A stretch of DNA of 64,000 nucleotides from Colidextribacter sp. OB.20 (GTDB lineage Bacteria > Bacillota > Clostridia > Oscillospirales > Oscillospiraceae). Below the pieces are notes generated by a model that saw only the letters and a list, made by a program, of their open reading frames with translations, was not told the DNA's origin and ran no database searches. The position numbers and the translations under genes were made by a program. The stretch covers positions 1 through 64,000 of the forward strand of contig NZ_QWKG01000007.1 in the NCBI RefSeq assembly GCF_009911595.1, read 5' to 3'. How positions within the stretch are numbered: position 1 is the first letter of the stretch; every line of letters begins with the position of its first letter. Of this stretch, positions 26,838 through 36,210 are shown one piece after another.

Positions 26838-27818
26838 ATGGAAGAAGTATTGCTGAATATTCAGGATTTGTACACCGAGTACAACACCGACCACGGCTTG
26901 GTACAGGCCGTCAACGGAATTTCTCTGAAAATCCGAAAGGGAGAGACCCTGGGACTGGTAGGCGAGACAGGGGCGGGCAAGACTACAACCGCGCTGTCCA
27001 TCCTGCGCCTGATTCCTGACCCGCCCGGACGAATCAGGAGCGGAAAAATCTTTCTGGGGGACCAGGAGTTAACCGCCTGTACCGAAAAGGAAATGCAGAA
27101 GATCCGAGGCAACCGTATCTCCATGATCTTTCAGGACCCCATGACCGCGCTGAACCCGGTGCTCAGCGTGGGCGATCAGATTGCCGAAGTGGTCCGGCTC
27201 CATGAAAAATGCAGCCGCGCCCAGGCCCAGGAGCGGGGATGTCAGTTGTTGGAGCTGGTGGGAATCCCTGCCAACCGGTATAAGGAATTCCCCCACCAGT
27301 TCTCCGGCGGCATGAAGCAGCGGGTTGTAATTGCCATCGCGCTGGCCTGCACCCCCGAGCTGCTCATTGCCGACGAACCTACCACCGCCCTGGATGTGAC
27401 AATTCAGGCTCAGGTGCTGGAGCTCATTGCCAGCCTGCAGGAGAAGACCAAAACCGCTGTGCTGCTGATTACCCACGACTTGGGAGTAGTCGCCGAGGTG
27501 TGCTGCCAGGTAGCGATTATGTATGCTGGGGAGATTGTAGAATATGGCTCCACGGAAGAAATCTATCACAACCCCTCCCATCCCTACACAATCGGCCTGT
27601 TTCGCTCTATTCCCTCCGTGGACCGCAAGGTACACCGGCTGCAGCCTATAGCGGGGCTGATGCCTGACCCTACCGCACTGGGCGACGGATGCCCCTTTGC
27701 CCCCAGATGCCCTAAATGTACCCCGCGCTGTCAGGAAAAGAGGCCCCCCATCATGCAGCTGGAGGGGGAGCATCAGGTCAAGTGCTGGCTGTTTGCAGAG
27801 GGAGAGGAGGAGTCATAA
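26838..27818 (+). CDS. Peptide ABC transporter ATPase, OppD/DppD type
   Basis: A 326-residue ATPase. Walker A is GETGAGKTT, the signature region FSGGMKQRVVIAIAL, Walker B LLIADEPTTALD and the switch His in LLITHDLGVVAEV. The C-terminal oligopeptide-transporter domain has the Cys motif CPFAPRCPKCTPRC (cysteine-rich, possible Fe-S or Zn site as in OppD/DppD). It ends exactly one base before the partner ATPase begins. Powers import with the following gene. Confidence 0.9.
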   Translation: MEEVLLNIQDLYTEYNTDHGLVQAVNGISLKIRKGETLGLVGETGAGKTTTALSILRLIPDPPGRIRSGKIFLGDQELTACTEKEMQKIRGNRISMIFQDPMTALNPVLSVGDQIAEVVRLHEKCSRAQAQERGCQLLELVGIPANRYKEFPHQFSGGMKQRVVIAIALACTPELLIADEPTTALDVTIQAQVLELIASLQEKTKTAVLLITHDLGVVAEVCCQVAIMYAGEIVEYGSTEEIYHNPSHPYTIGLFRSIPSVDRKVHRLQPIAGLMPDPTALGDGCPFAPRCPKCTPRCQEKRPPIMQLEGEHQVKCWLFAEGEEES

Positions 27819-28775
27819 ATGAGCGAGTATCTGATGGAGGTAAAGGATCTCAAAAAGTACTTCAAAACCCGCTCTGGAATGCTCCACGCAGTAGACGGTG
27901 TGACCTTTTCGCTCCGTCCGGGGGAGACGCTGGGGGTGGTAGGCGAGTCAGGCTGCGGCAAGTCCACTTTGGGGCGGACCCTGGTCAAGCTGCTGGAACC
28001 AACCGAAGGACAGATCTTGTTTGAGGGGGAAGATATTACCTATGCCAGGGGCGTCCAGCTCAAGCGGCTGCGCACCCGCATCCAGATGATCTTCCAGGAC
28101 CCTTTCTCCTCCCTGAATCCCCGAAAGACCGTCCGGGAGAGTATTCTGGAGCCTCTGAAGCTGAACTCCGCGCTCTCAGCCCGGCAGCGGGAGGAGCAGG
28201 TGCTGGAGCTGATGAATACAGTGGGGCTGGCGCAGCGGCTGGCCCACAGCTACCCCCACGAGCTGGACGGCGGACGCCGCCAGCGCATCGGGATCGCCCG
28301 GGCCCTGGCGCTGAATCCGGCTTTCATTGTATGTGACGAGCCGGTTTCCGCTCTGGATGTGTCCATTCAGGCCCAGATTTTGAATCTGATGCAGGATGTG
28401 CAGGAGGATCAGCACCTGGCCTATCTCTTTATTACCCACGACCTGTCCGTGGTTCGCCATATGGCAAACCAGATTTTAGTTATGTATTTGGGACAAATGG
28501 TGGAATTGACCAGTGCAGATGTGCTGTTTGAGCGCCAGATGCATCCCTATACCCAAGCTCTATTGTCCGCAATCCCAGTTCCGTCGCTGGAAAAACGCCG
28601 GCAGAGAATTATCCTGCGCGGGGAGATCACGTCCCCCATCAACCCGCCTGCCGGATGCCGTTTTGCTCCCAGATGTCCCTACGTCACCGAGCGGTGTACC
28701 GCTCAAACACCGGAGCTGTATGAGGCAGCGCCAGGACATTTTGTGGCCTGTCATCGGGGCGGGGAGGTGGGATAA
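27819..28775 (+). CDS. Peptide ABC transporter ATPase, OppF/DppF type
   Basis: A 318-residue ATPase. Walker A GESGCGKST, Walker B FIVCDEPVSALD, switch His LFITHDLSVVRHM, C-terminal CRFAPRCPYVTERC. The signature motif reads LDGGRRQR in place of LSGGQRQR, a variant I recall from other Clostridia DppF-like proteins, so it is not treated as damage. Paired with the preceding ATPase in a heterodimer. Confidence 0.9.
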   Translation: MSEYLMEVKDLKKYFKTRSGMLHAVDGVTFSLRPGETLGVVGESGCGKSTLGRTLVKLLEPTEGQILFEGEDITYARGVQLKRLRTRIQMIFQDPFSSLNPRKTVRESILEPLKLNSALSARQREEQVLELMNTVGLAQRLAHSYPHELDGGRRQRIGIARALALNPAFIVCDEPVSALDVSIQAQILNLMQDVQEDQHLAYLFITHDLSVVRHMANQILVMYLGQMVELTSADVLFERQMHPYTQALLSAIPVPSLEKRRQRIILRGEITSPINPPAGCRFAPRCPYVTERCTAQTPELYEAAPGHFVACHRGGEVG

Positions 28776-29528
28776 GTGAATACAGCCAGACCAGTGATCC
28801 TGATTACCGGGTCCAATATCACCGCGTCCACCGGTTTTCCGGCCTTTTCCCTCAACCACAACTATGCACGCGGCGTGTCGCTGGCGGGGGGAGTTCCCGT
28901 GATTGCCGGGGAGGATGCTTCGGAGTACCTCCAGTTCTGCGCAGGACTGTTGCTTACCGGCGGGGCAGATGTTGCCCCGGAACGATATGGAGCGCAACCC
29001 GCAACGGATACACTCCACTGCGATCCCAGAAGGGATGAACTGGAGTTTGCGTTGGCCCGCCGATTTCTGGACGCAGGTAAACCTATACTAGCTATCTGTC
29101 GCGGCTTCCAGTTGCTGAATGTGTTGCTAGGCGGCTCTCTGATTCAAGATATCCCGGAATGGGGAGGAGCAGATCACAGTGGTGGGGTGATGCATCCGGT
29201 TGATATTGCAGAGCAAAGTGTTCTAGGGACGTTGCTGGGGAATGGAACCACAGTAAATAGCTACCACCATCAGGCTGTTATTCCAGAAACTCTGGCCGCT
29301 GACCTTCGTCCATCTGCATGGCAGACAACTGGGGAACGGACTATTATAGAAGGCTTTGAACATCCCCAAAAACCCGTTTTGGCGGTACAATGGCACCCGG
29401 AGCGGATGCTGGAGGGGAGAGAAGAACGCTCTGGTATCCCATGTACGGAGATGCGCAGTCTGTTTTCTTGGCTACTTCGATCTGCAACCTGTTCTGAAAC
29501 TGCTGCGGAATTGAAAAATAATTCTTAA
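28776..29528 (+). CDS. Class I glutamine amidotransferase-like hydrolase (peptidase C26)
   Basis: A 250-residue protein, GTG start directly after the ATPase stop. The C26 catalytic triad is visible: Cys in PILAICRGFQLLNV, His and Glu in LAVQWHPERM; GGADVAPERYG and NSYHHQAVI are family signatures of gamma-glutamyl-gamma-aminobutyrate hydrolase (PuuD). It cleaves gamma-glutamyl amides. As last gene of the operon it suggests imported gamma-glutamyl or otherwise amidated peptides are broken down after uptake (inference). No signal peptide, so cytoplasmic. Confidence 0.85.
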   Translation: MNTARPVILITGSNITASTGFPAFSLNHNYARGVSLAGGVPVIAGEDASEYLQFCAGLLLTGGADVAPERYGAQPATDTLHCDPRRDELEFALARRFLDAGKPILAICRGFQLLNVLLGGSLIQDIPEWGGADHSGGVMHPVDIAEQSVLGTLLGNGTTVNSYHHQAVIPETLAADLRPSAWQTTGERTIIEGFEHPQKPVLAVQWHPERMLEGREERSGIPCTEMRSLFSWLLRSATCSETAAELKNNS

Positions 29529-29547
29529 TTTTTTCCTTCAAATGAGA

Positions 29548-29575
29548 GCCGCGGAGAGCAACTGCTCTCCGCGGC
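29548..29575 (+). terminator. Hairpin after the peptide operon
   Basis: Thirteen-base perfect stem GCCGCGGAGAGCA / TGCTCTCCGCGGC 20 bases after the operon's last stop. No T-run follows, so factor-independent termination is uncertain. Confidence 0.5.
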
Positions 29576-29876
29576 ATTCACTATATGATATAGTCCCAGT
29601 CTATAATTTCAATCAATGTCCTTTCTCGCTGAAGTTCCAGCATCAAACACTATATTAGTGGAATGTTCTAGAAGAAGCCAAATCTACGTACCTCCATGAA
29701 ATAGAGGCTTGGATGGGCTGATTTCCAAAAGAAATGGGCGAAGTAACGAAACAAGAATTTTTCATCCAACCGAATGAAAATGGTATTTTGTCCAAGAATT
29801 CCACCTACTTGGTAAAGATAAGGCAATACCGCACAAAAGGGAGGCAGGCAGGGCAAAGATGTGGTAAAATGAGGGC
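29576..29876. other. Gene-free stretch
   Basis: AT-rich, no open frame with a ribosome site. It may include the left end of the transposase remnant, but I cannot define an inverted repeat. Confidence 0.4.
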
Positions 29877-30659
29877 ATGAATAAACAAATGAGTCTGTCT
29901 GGATTGCTGGACGAACTGTCGCAGGCGCGGACAAAAAAGAAATAATTTTTAGCGCAGATGGACCGGCTGATTCCGTGGGGGAAATGGGTGGAAGAAATCA
30001 AGCCGTGCTATTATAAAGGAGAGTGCGTGAACAAGCCCTACGGGATTGAGTTGATGCTGCGGCTATATGTGCTTCAAAATCTGTACACCCTATCGGACGA
30101 GGGGACCGTGGCAGAAGTAATCAACAGCCGTGCGTTCTCCGACTTCTGTGGAGTGGATTCCAGCAATCAGGTGCCGGACGGAGACACGCTGGGGCGGTTT
30201 CGGAACCTGCTGATCCGCAATGGAATACAGGAGAAGCTGTTTGCCCAGGTGACTGGATTGCTGGGGGAGCGGGGACTGTTGCTGAAGAAGGGGACAATCG
30301 TGGATTCAACCCTGATTTCCGCACCGTCAAGCACCAAAAATGCGGAAAAGAAGCGTGACCCGGAGGCACATTCAACGAAAAAGGGGGACAATTGGTACTT
30401 CGGCTATAAGGCACACATCGGTGTTGACAAGGACACTGGGCTGGTGCATACCCTGAAAGTCACTGCCGCCAACGTCCACGATGTGACAATGACGGCGGAA
30501 CTGCTCACTGGGGAGGAAGAGACCGTCCACGGCGACAGTGGGTATCTTGGGGCCGAAAAGAGGGAAGATGCCGTACTGCGAAAGCGGAAATCCGTCCGGT
30601 TCCTGGATAGTCCTTCCATCTCTTCCCGCCCTTGGCGGGATTGTGCGGTGTTGCCATAA
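29877..30659 (+). pseudogene. IS5-family transposase, nonsense mutation and lost C-terminus
   Basis: The frame opens MNKQMSLSGLLDELSQARTKKK, then TAA (GAA to TAA would restore Glu), then FLAQMDRLIPWGKWVEEIKPCYYKG. DDE features: GTIVDSTLISAP (first Asp), VHGDSGYLGAEKRED (second Asp). After RKRKSVRF the sequence becomes unrelated (LDSPSISSRPW) and the region with the catalytic Glu is missing. Hence inactive by both point mutation and 3' deletion or frameshift. Confidence 0.8.
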
Positions 30660-30974
30660 CATTGACCCGAACAAGTCCAAAAGACCTATATGGGCGGTAT
30701 CTGCAAAGACTACAACCAAAAACATATTAAGAAATCCGGTCTCCATGGCTCCAGTCTAAGCCTGCCTACTTATTTGCACTGGTTTGATCGATATCTGTGC
30801 CGGCTCCTGCGGTAGACTGTGGCAGTGTGTAGTGTAAGGGCTTCTCGCCGCTGCTTTCTCTTGTGCAAAATGCCCCGTGTGCGGAACCCACAATTTTGTA
30901 AATAAAGTCCTTTGAAAAATGTACAAATTAAACGTAAAAATGATTTCACATAAAGAAATGGAAGGTCATTTATT
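30660..30974. other. Gene-free stretch between IS debris and element gene
   Basis: No supported gene or hairpin. The last 80 bases are AT-rich and lead into AAGGTC before the next start. Confidence 0.4.
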
Positions 30975-31213
30975 ATGAAACGCATCAAAGCGGCCTGCCT
31001 GGAGCAGACCATTCACTTTCAGCTGAAGGATGGAATTTCTTCGGAACTGGCCAAGCAGCAGGTCCGGCAGGAATATGAATCTTACAAAGTACAGATGGAT
31101 CACCACCAGACACGGTATAAAATCGTCGAAGAGACCGAAAGCCCGATGGCTCTTTGATTATCAAAATTAAAAGACAGAACAACACCCAGCCTGTGGGCGA
31201 CTATCTGGACTGA
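30975..31213 (+). pseudogene. Small conjugative-element protein, one-base deletion
   Basis: The frame gives MKRIKAACLEQTIHFQLKDG to KIVEETES and then derails; the next frame continues PDGSLIIKIKRQNNTQPVGDYLD to a TGA at 31213. Together they make an approximately 79-residue protein of a type I recall from Clostridia conjugative elements, broken near 31141 by one missing base. Function unknown. Confidence 0.6.
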
Positions 31214-31218
31214 GCGCC

Positions 31219-31647
31219 ATGTATAAATTTGGAACGCTGGTTCTGTACGACAAGAGAGGCGTTTACAAGGTCAAAAGGGGGAAGTACCGCCAGTCCGGGG
31301 GGGCCGCCGGCGATTACTACGCGCTGTGCGCCGTATTTTCCAACAGCAATGAGATTATCTACACTCCGGTGGATATGACCTCGTCCATGCGTCCCCTCAT
31401 CAGCGGCGGTGAAGCGGCTCATTACCTGGAATTGTTTGCCCAGCTGGAACCCCATATGTTCCGTTCCGGTAAACCGATGGACCTGACCACCCACTACCGT
31501 GATCTGCTGGCCTCCCGTAAGGTGGAGGACTGCCTGCTTTTGATTAAAGAGATCTATGTGAAACAGCGGGAAATGGTCCGGCAAAAGAAAAGTCCGAGAC
31601 AGGCGGACACCCAATATTTGAAGCTGGCAGAAAAATTGATCTGCTAA
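31219..31647 (+). CDS. CarD-like transcription factor domain protein
   Basis: A 142-residue protein. The N-terminal 60 residues (FGTLVLYDKRGVYKVKRG..DYYALCAVFSNSNEIIYTPVD) form the Tudor-like RNA-polymerase-interacting domain of CarD/CdnL, followed by a helical C-terminus (LISGGEAAHYLELFAQLE). CarD proteins stabilise open promoter complexes. The end at EKLIC appears abrupt because relatives continue, and the following bases belong to a permease remnant, so the 3' tip may have been lost at a rearrangement joint at 31648. Six bases separate it from the preceding remnant gene. Confidence 0.65.
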   Translation: MYKFGTLVLYDKRGVYKVKRGKYRQSGGAAGDYYALCAVFSNSNEIIYTPVDMTSSMRPLISGGEAAHYLELFAQLEPHMFRSGKPMDLTTHYRDLLASRKVEDCLLLIKEIYVKQREMVRQKKSPRQADTQYLKLAEKLIC

Positions 31648-31884
31648 GAATACCGGAACCTACTTCGTCATCATGAACCGCATCGCCCACGAGAACCAGA
31701 AGGTGGCCTGGCCTGCGCCATGGCTATCGTGCTGCTGGTCATCATCATCGCCTGCACCGTGGGCCAGAAGCTGTTCTTCAAGTACGCCTACCAGACCAGC
31801 GATGACGGCTCCGACCCCAGGCCCCGGCTGAAAAACGAGCGGTATGCCGCCCAAAAAGCCGCCGGGAGAAAGGCAGGGAACTGA
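31648..31884 (+). pseudogene. C-terminal remnant of a sugar ABC permease
   Basis: Reads GTYFVIMNRIAHENQKVA, then after a one-base loss CAMAIVLLVIIIACTVGQKLFF and a basic tail ending GRKAGN. This is the last two helices of a MalF/LplB-type permease. The 5' two thirds are absent; the joint to the CarD-like gene is near 31648. Confidence 0.6.
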
Positions 31885-31885
31885 T

Positions 31886-31945
31886 ATGGGAAGTAAATTG
31901 AAAGCGCAGACCCCCGGCTCCATCGCCTTCAGCATCATGAAGTAG
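31886..31945 (+). pseudogene. First 19 codons of a second sugar ABC permease
   Basis: MGSKLKAQTPGSIAFSIMK then TAG. It begins one base after the previous permease remnant, as in transporter operons, but is cut after 19 codons and joined to DUF624 sequence. Confidence 0.45.
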
Positions 31946-31947
31946 GG

Positions 31948-32286
31948 CTGAACCTGCTCACCGGAGCCGGGCTGATTGCGGGGGTGCTTCTGGTACTGGG
32001 ACTGTCGCTGTACCTGTGGCCCCAGCTGGCCCTGATGGAGCTGCCCTTCCCTCAGCTGGTGAAAAATTCCGCCCTGCTCTTTCTGGGACAGCTGCCCCGG
32101 AGCCTGGCCGCACTGGCGATTCTGACGGTCTACCTGTGGGGCACGGTGCAGTTTTTCCTGCTGACAATGCCCCTGCTCCCCCTCACCAACCTGTGGCTGC
32201 CTGTGCTGCCCGCCCTGTTTCTGATCTATCCCGGGATCAATAAGAATTTTCAGATTGAAGAAAAAATCAAAACGATGAATGAGTAA
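31948..32286 (+). pseudogene. C-terminal part of a DUF624 (YesL-like) membrane protein
   Basis: About 112 residues with two or three membrane helices and the ending TNLWLPVLPALFLIYPGINKNFQIEE typical of YesL-family proteins, which accompany polysaccharide-derived sugar transporters. The N-terminus is missing. Its stop lies 13 bases before the mannanase start. Confidence 0.55.
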
Positions 32287-32299
32287 AGGAGAAACTCCT

Positions 32300-35200
32300 A
32301 TGATTCGATTGCTCAAAAAAGCGGGTTCCTTATTGCTTTCCGGAGCTTTGATTGCAGGCATTCTGCCGCCCATACTGGCAGCGGCGCCTGCTGACACCGA
32401 CCTGTCGGGCCTGGAGGAAAAAAGAAGCTGGTATTACGGAGAGGGCTGGGAATACAACTATTCCAGCGCCTCAAGGTCCTCAGTCGCTCAAGAAGGCGGC
32501 ATGGTGAAAGCAACAGTGGACTATCGGGCCGACGCGGATCAGGGCTACAGTAAGATGGCCATTTCCTGCTGGAGTGATGACGGGATTAATTTGGAGGATG
32601 TCAACCGGGTCGCCTTTGACTTTTACTATGATGAGGACAGCATGACCAAAGGCGGCTTTAAAATAGCTGTCAACAGCGATGTGCTGAACGTCCCTGATAC
32701 CGGCCTTGACCTGAGCCTCGCCGAGGCGGCGGATAACACGCTGAAAAAGCTGCCTGTGGAACTGTCCTGTGAAAATGCCCGCGGCACGATCAATGGAATT
32801 ACCTTATGTCTGATTGGCGTCAATACGGACTATGCCGGAGACATATGGATGGACAATATCCGTTTTTCCTCTGCGGCCGGGGCGGATGTGTATGTAGACG
32901 CAACACTGAAAGCGGCGACTGATACCAAACTTACCGGCAGCGATTCCGCTCTGACGGTAAACGGAAAAAGTCATACCTACGCCAGGGAAATTCAGCTGGC
33001 CGATTCAAAGGCAGATGCCTCCGCTGTGGCGCTGTATCAGTATCTAAAGGCAGTAGGCGAGTCCAACGGCGCCCTGTATGGACACATGGAGGACACTGTA
33101 CTCAAAGCGGGGGCCTCGGACCTGTCCATCTCCGACACAAAGGACCTGACCGGCTCTCTGGCCGCGATCAATGGCTTTGACTGCGGCGGCCTGTTCAGCG
33201 GGTTTGCCGCGAAATATAACCAGCGCCATCCCGGGGAAAATCAGCTTCCCAAGACGGTGGAGGGCGACATCAAGGCGGCCGCGCTGCTGTCCAATGAGGC
33301 CATTAAAGAGGGGACATCATGACCATCTCCTGCCATATGCCCAACTTTGCCTCTGCTCAAGAGAAAGACCTCTCCGCGCCCAAAAGCTACGACCGCTATG
33401 ACTATTCCATCGCCGATTCTTACAATCTAAACGGGGACTGCATGAACCAGATCCTGCCCGGCGGCAAGTTCAATCCTCAGTTTACCGCTTTTCTGGACCT
33501 CATTGCGGAGTATGCCCAACAGGTAGACGGCCCGATTTTGTTCCGGCCCTTCCATGAGAACACCGGAAGCTGGTTCTGGTGGGGTAAAGCGTTCTGCGAC
33601 GCGGAGACTTATAAAAGCGTCTTCCGTTATACAGTGGAGTATCTGAGGGACGAAAAGGGTGTTCACAATCTGCTCTATGTCTATGGCCCGGGCTCTGAGG
33701 CCGCTACACTTGCGGAGTATGGCGAGAGATACCCTGGCGACGCCTTTGTGGATATGGTAGCTTCGATACCTATGACGACAAGGCGTCCAGCGACCAGAAC
33801 TATATGTTTATGAAGAACTTTGAGGCTGCTGTCAAGCTCACGGACCAGTTTGCCAAGGAGCACAACAAGCTCTTTGCTGTAACGGAGACCGGCATCACCA
33901 ACAGTGCCATGAAAAAGACCGGGAATGAACGGCCCGAGTGGTTTACAGAGATTTTGGATATCATCACCAGGACTGAGTATCATTGCGCCTACTACATGGT
34001 CTGGAGCAATTACGACTCCCGGAATAATTACTATGCGCCCTATGCGGCTTCCCGGAGTGAGGCGGGTGCCCTCCATGGGCATGAGCTGATGGACCCCTTC
34101 ATCCGGTTCTACAACAACGAAAAGAGCATCTTCGCGGTGGATCAAAAGAATACCCTCACTGGAAGTACCGCCCCGAAAGCGCCCAAGCTGGCCGGTTGGG
34201 GGAATACCGGATACTTCACCGCACCCAACGGCGGCACCCGCATTCTGGACGCGGTCACGATCAGCGCCCGGGTAAGCAGGGGTGTGACCAGGCCGGTGAT
34301 TGCTGTATCCAATGGGACTGTTGAAATCAAGCTGGATACCAAGGCCGCGGGTCAGAGTGTCTCAGCCCAGCTGACCGAAGATGTTTTGACGCAGTTGGGC
34401 GAGACGGCGAACGGCAAGATTACCCTTTTGAGCGGGACTGAGCAATTAGCGGAGCTTACGGTCCTGTTCAACATTCCGGAAAAAGAACCGGACCCCTATA
34501 TGGTAGATGATTTTGAGTCCTACTATGGCGTGGACTCCATGCTGACCGCTTCCTGGGCGATGAACAAAGGTTCTGGAAACGATCTGACCGTTGCGTTGGA
34601 TCAGGAGACAGCCCAGGATGGCTATGCCATGAAGTTTACCTACACTGAGACCGCCGGCGGCTACGCTGGCGCTACCATCACCAAGGATGTGGACTGGTCG
34701 GACTGCAACGCCCTGCGGTTCTGGACCATCCCTGATGGAAAACAGCAGAAGGTTGTAATCCAGATTCAGGCCAATGACACCTGCTATGAAACATATCTTA
34801 ACCTGTATGACGCATACAACGCCCGGGCAGGCAAGCCTACTCTGGTGACGATTCCCTTCACTGAGTTTGGTCAGCGGGACACTGCCGGCAATCCAAAAGG
34901 AGGATTGACAGCGGACTGCGCCAAGGTCAGCAGTTTTGGTCTGTGGGTCAACGCGGTAGAAAACCAGTTTTTCCAAAATAATGGTGTGACTGGTACGCTC
35001 TGGTATGACAACATTACCGCTATCAAAACTGATACGCAAAGCGTTTCCTTTGAGGATGTGTCCAATACCGCTCAGACAAAAGGAGGCAGTGTCGTAAGCG
35101 GTTGGGCGTTGGAGCAGGTAAACGCCGCCGAGGACAATACATTGGTCCCCGATATTCTGGCGGGCAAAGATCTTACCAAAAGGATTACCCGGGCAGAGTT

Positions 35201-35639
35201 TGCGGCTGTGGCTGTCCGTCTTTACGAGACTATGAGCAGCCAAACAGTCGAAGTTGGAGAGAACCCGTTTACAGACACCACAGAACCTGACGTCCTAAAA
35301 GCGTATAAAATGGATATCGTTCATGGAATCGGAAATGGAAAATTTGCTCCTGACGATTTGGTGACACGGGAACAGACCGCTATGATGCTGACTTCTGTGT
35401 ATGTAAAGCTGAATGGACAGATTCCTGCGGCCGGTGTTATATCCTTTGCGGATGACACTGACGTCTCCGATTGGGCTCTGAACGCCGTGGCCTTTATGTC
35501 TGATAAAGGTATTATCACAGGCGTAGGGGAAAATCGTTTTGAGCCCCAAGGCAGTACTACCCGTGAGCAAGCGCTGATCATGGCCCTGGACATGTTTAGG
35601 TTTTTCGCTGAATGTAAGTTTGGATACACTGAGTTGTGA
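32300..35639 (+). pseudogene. S-layer-anchored GH26 beta-mannanase, two frameshifts
   Basis: Three frames add up to about 1,110 residues. Order: signal peptide (to about residue 27); mannan-binding-like beta domain (about 30-200, ending IWMDNIRFSS); GH26 catalytic domain with the acid/base Glu in LFRPFHENTGSWFWWG and the nucleophile Glu in LFAVTETGI; a beta-sandwich linker; a second carbohydrate-binding-like domain (DDFESYYG..GTLWYDNITAI); three S-layer-homology repeats with ITRAE, VTREQ and TTREQ. It would hydrolyse mannan at the cell surface. One base is missing near 33313 (GGGG run) and one near 33760, splitting the protein; single insertions restore continuous family sequence. AAAGGAG precedes ATG 32300. 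Pseudogene or assembly error. Confidence 0.8.
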
Positions 35640-35668
35640 AATACTGTAGATTAGTATACAATGAAATG

Positions 35669-35694
35669 GAAGGCCGGGCTTTTGCCCGGCCTTC
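35669..35694 (+). terminator. Terminator of the mannanase gene
   Basis: GAAGGCCGGGC / GCCCGGCCTTC stem with a TTTT loop, followed by TC-AAATTTTAT. Confidence 0.75.
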
Positions 35695-35894
35695 TCAAAT
35701 TTTATATTGCTCAGGATAGGCATAGCGAAATAAAAACCCATACAAAACCCGGGCATGGGAAAAACCATACAAAAGCGCAGTGTAAAGGGTAGAAAGACAC
35801 AACAAAAAACACCGGGGAACATTGTGCCGCAACGCTTCCCGGCGCTAAAACAAAACAGAAAACAACAAGAAAAAGTGGGTTGGGAAGAATTAGC
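35695..35894. other. Gene-free stretch before attachment copy B
   Basis: Holds several AAACCCATAC / AAAACCATAC motifs like those in the two attachment repeats; no gene. Confidence 0.4.
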
Positions 35895-36076
35895 AAGGAT
35901 GAGGTCCCCAGTTCAAAACTGGGAAGCAGCTCCACTTAAACCCGCTGTCCTACAAGGAATGCCGGGTTTTTACTTTTGCCTGGAGGGAAAGCTGTCCGGC
36001 AGGAAACCCATACAGAAACCTATACCGATAGATTTTGAGGTACTGATTCGCATTACGCCTGACCAGCATTTTTCAT
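35895..36076 (+). repeat. Attachment-region repeat, copy B, with integrase tail
   Basis: Same order as 17706-17888: tRNA 3' end (35895-35934), AACCCG..CGGGTTT terminator with compensating loop changes, AAACCCATAC motifs, and a minus-strand NAGQA-stop that is the last codons of an integrase. The rest of that integrase is gone; after about 36076 the sequence is unrelated. Confidence 0.7.
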
Positions 36077-36210
36077 AGTGAGCAAAGCAAAGCGCAAAAT
36101 CTGTGTTTGCTTTGGAGCTTGTGAAACGGGTACAGAGAGGGGCTCTGCAGACAGCATGAATGCAACTGGGTTCCCCGCAATTTATGCAATATTGATTTTT
36201 CAAACAAGCC

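Noticed and set aside
28200-28300. LDGGR in place of LSGGQ in the OppF-type ATPase as evidence of damage
   Set aside because: I recall the same variant in other Clostridia DppF-like proteins; all other motifs are intact.
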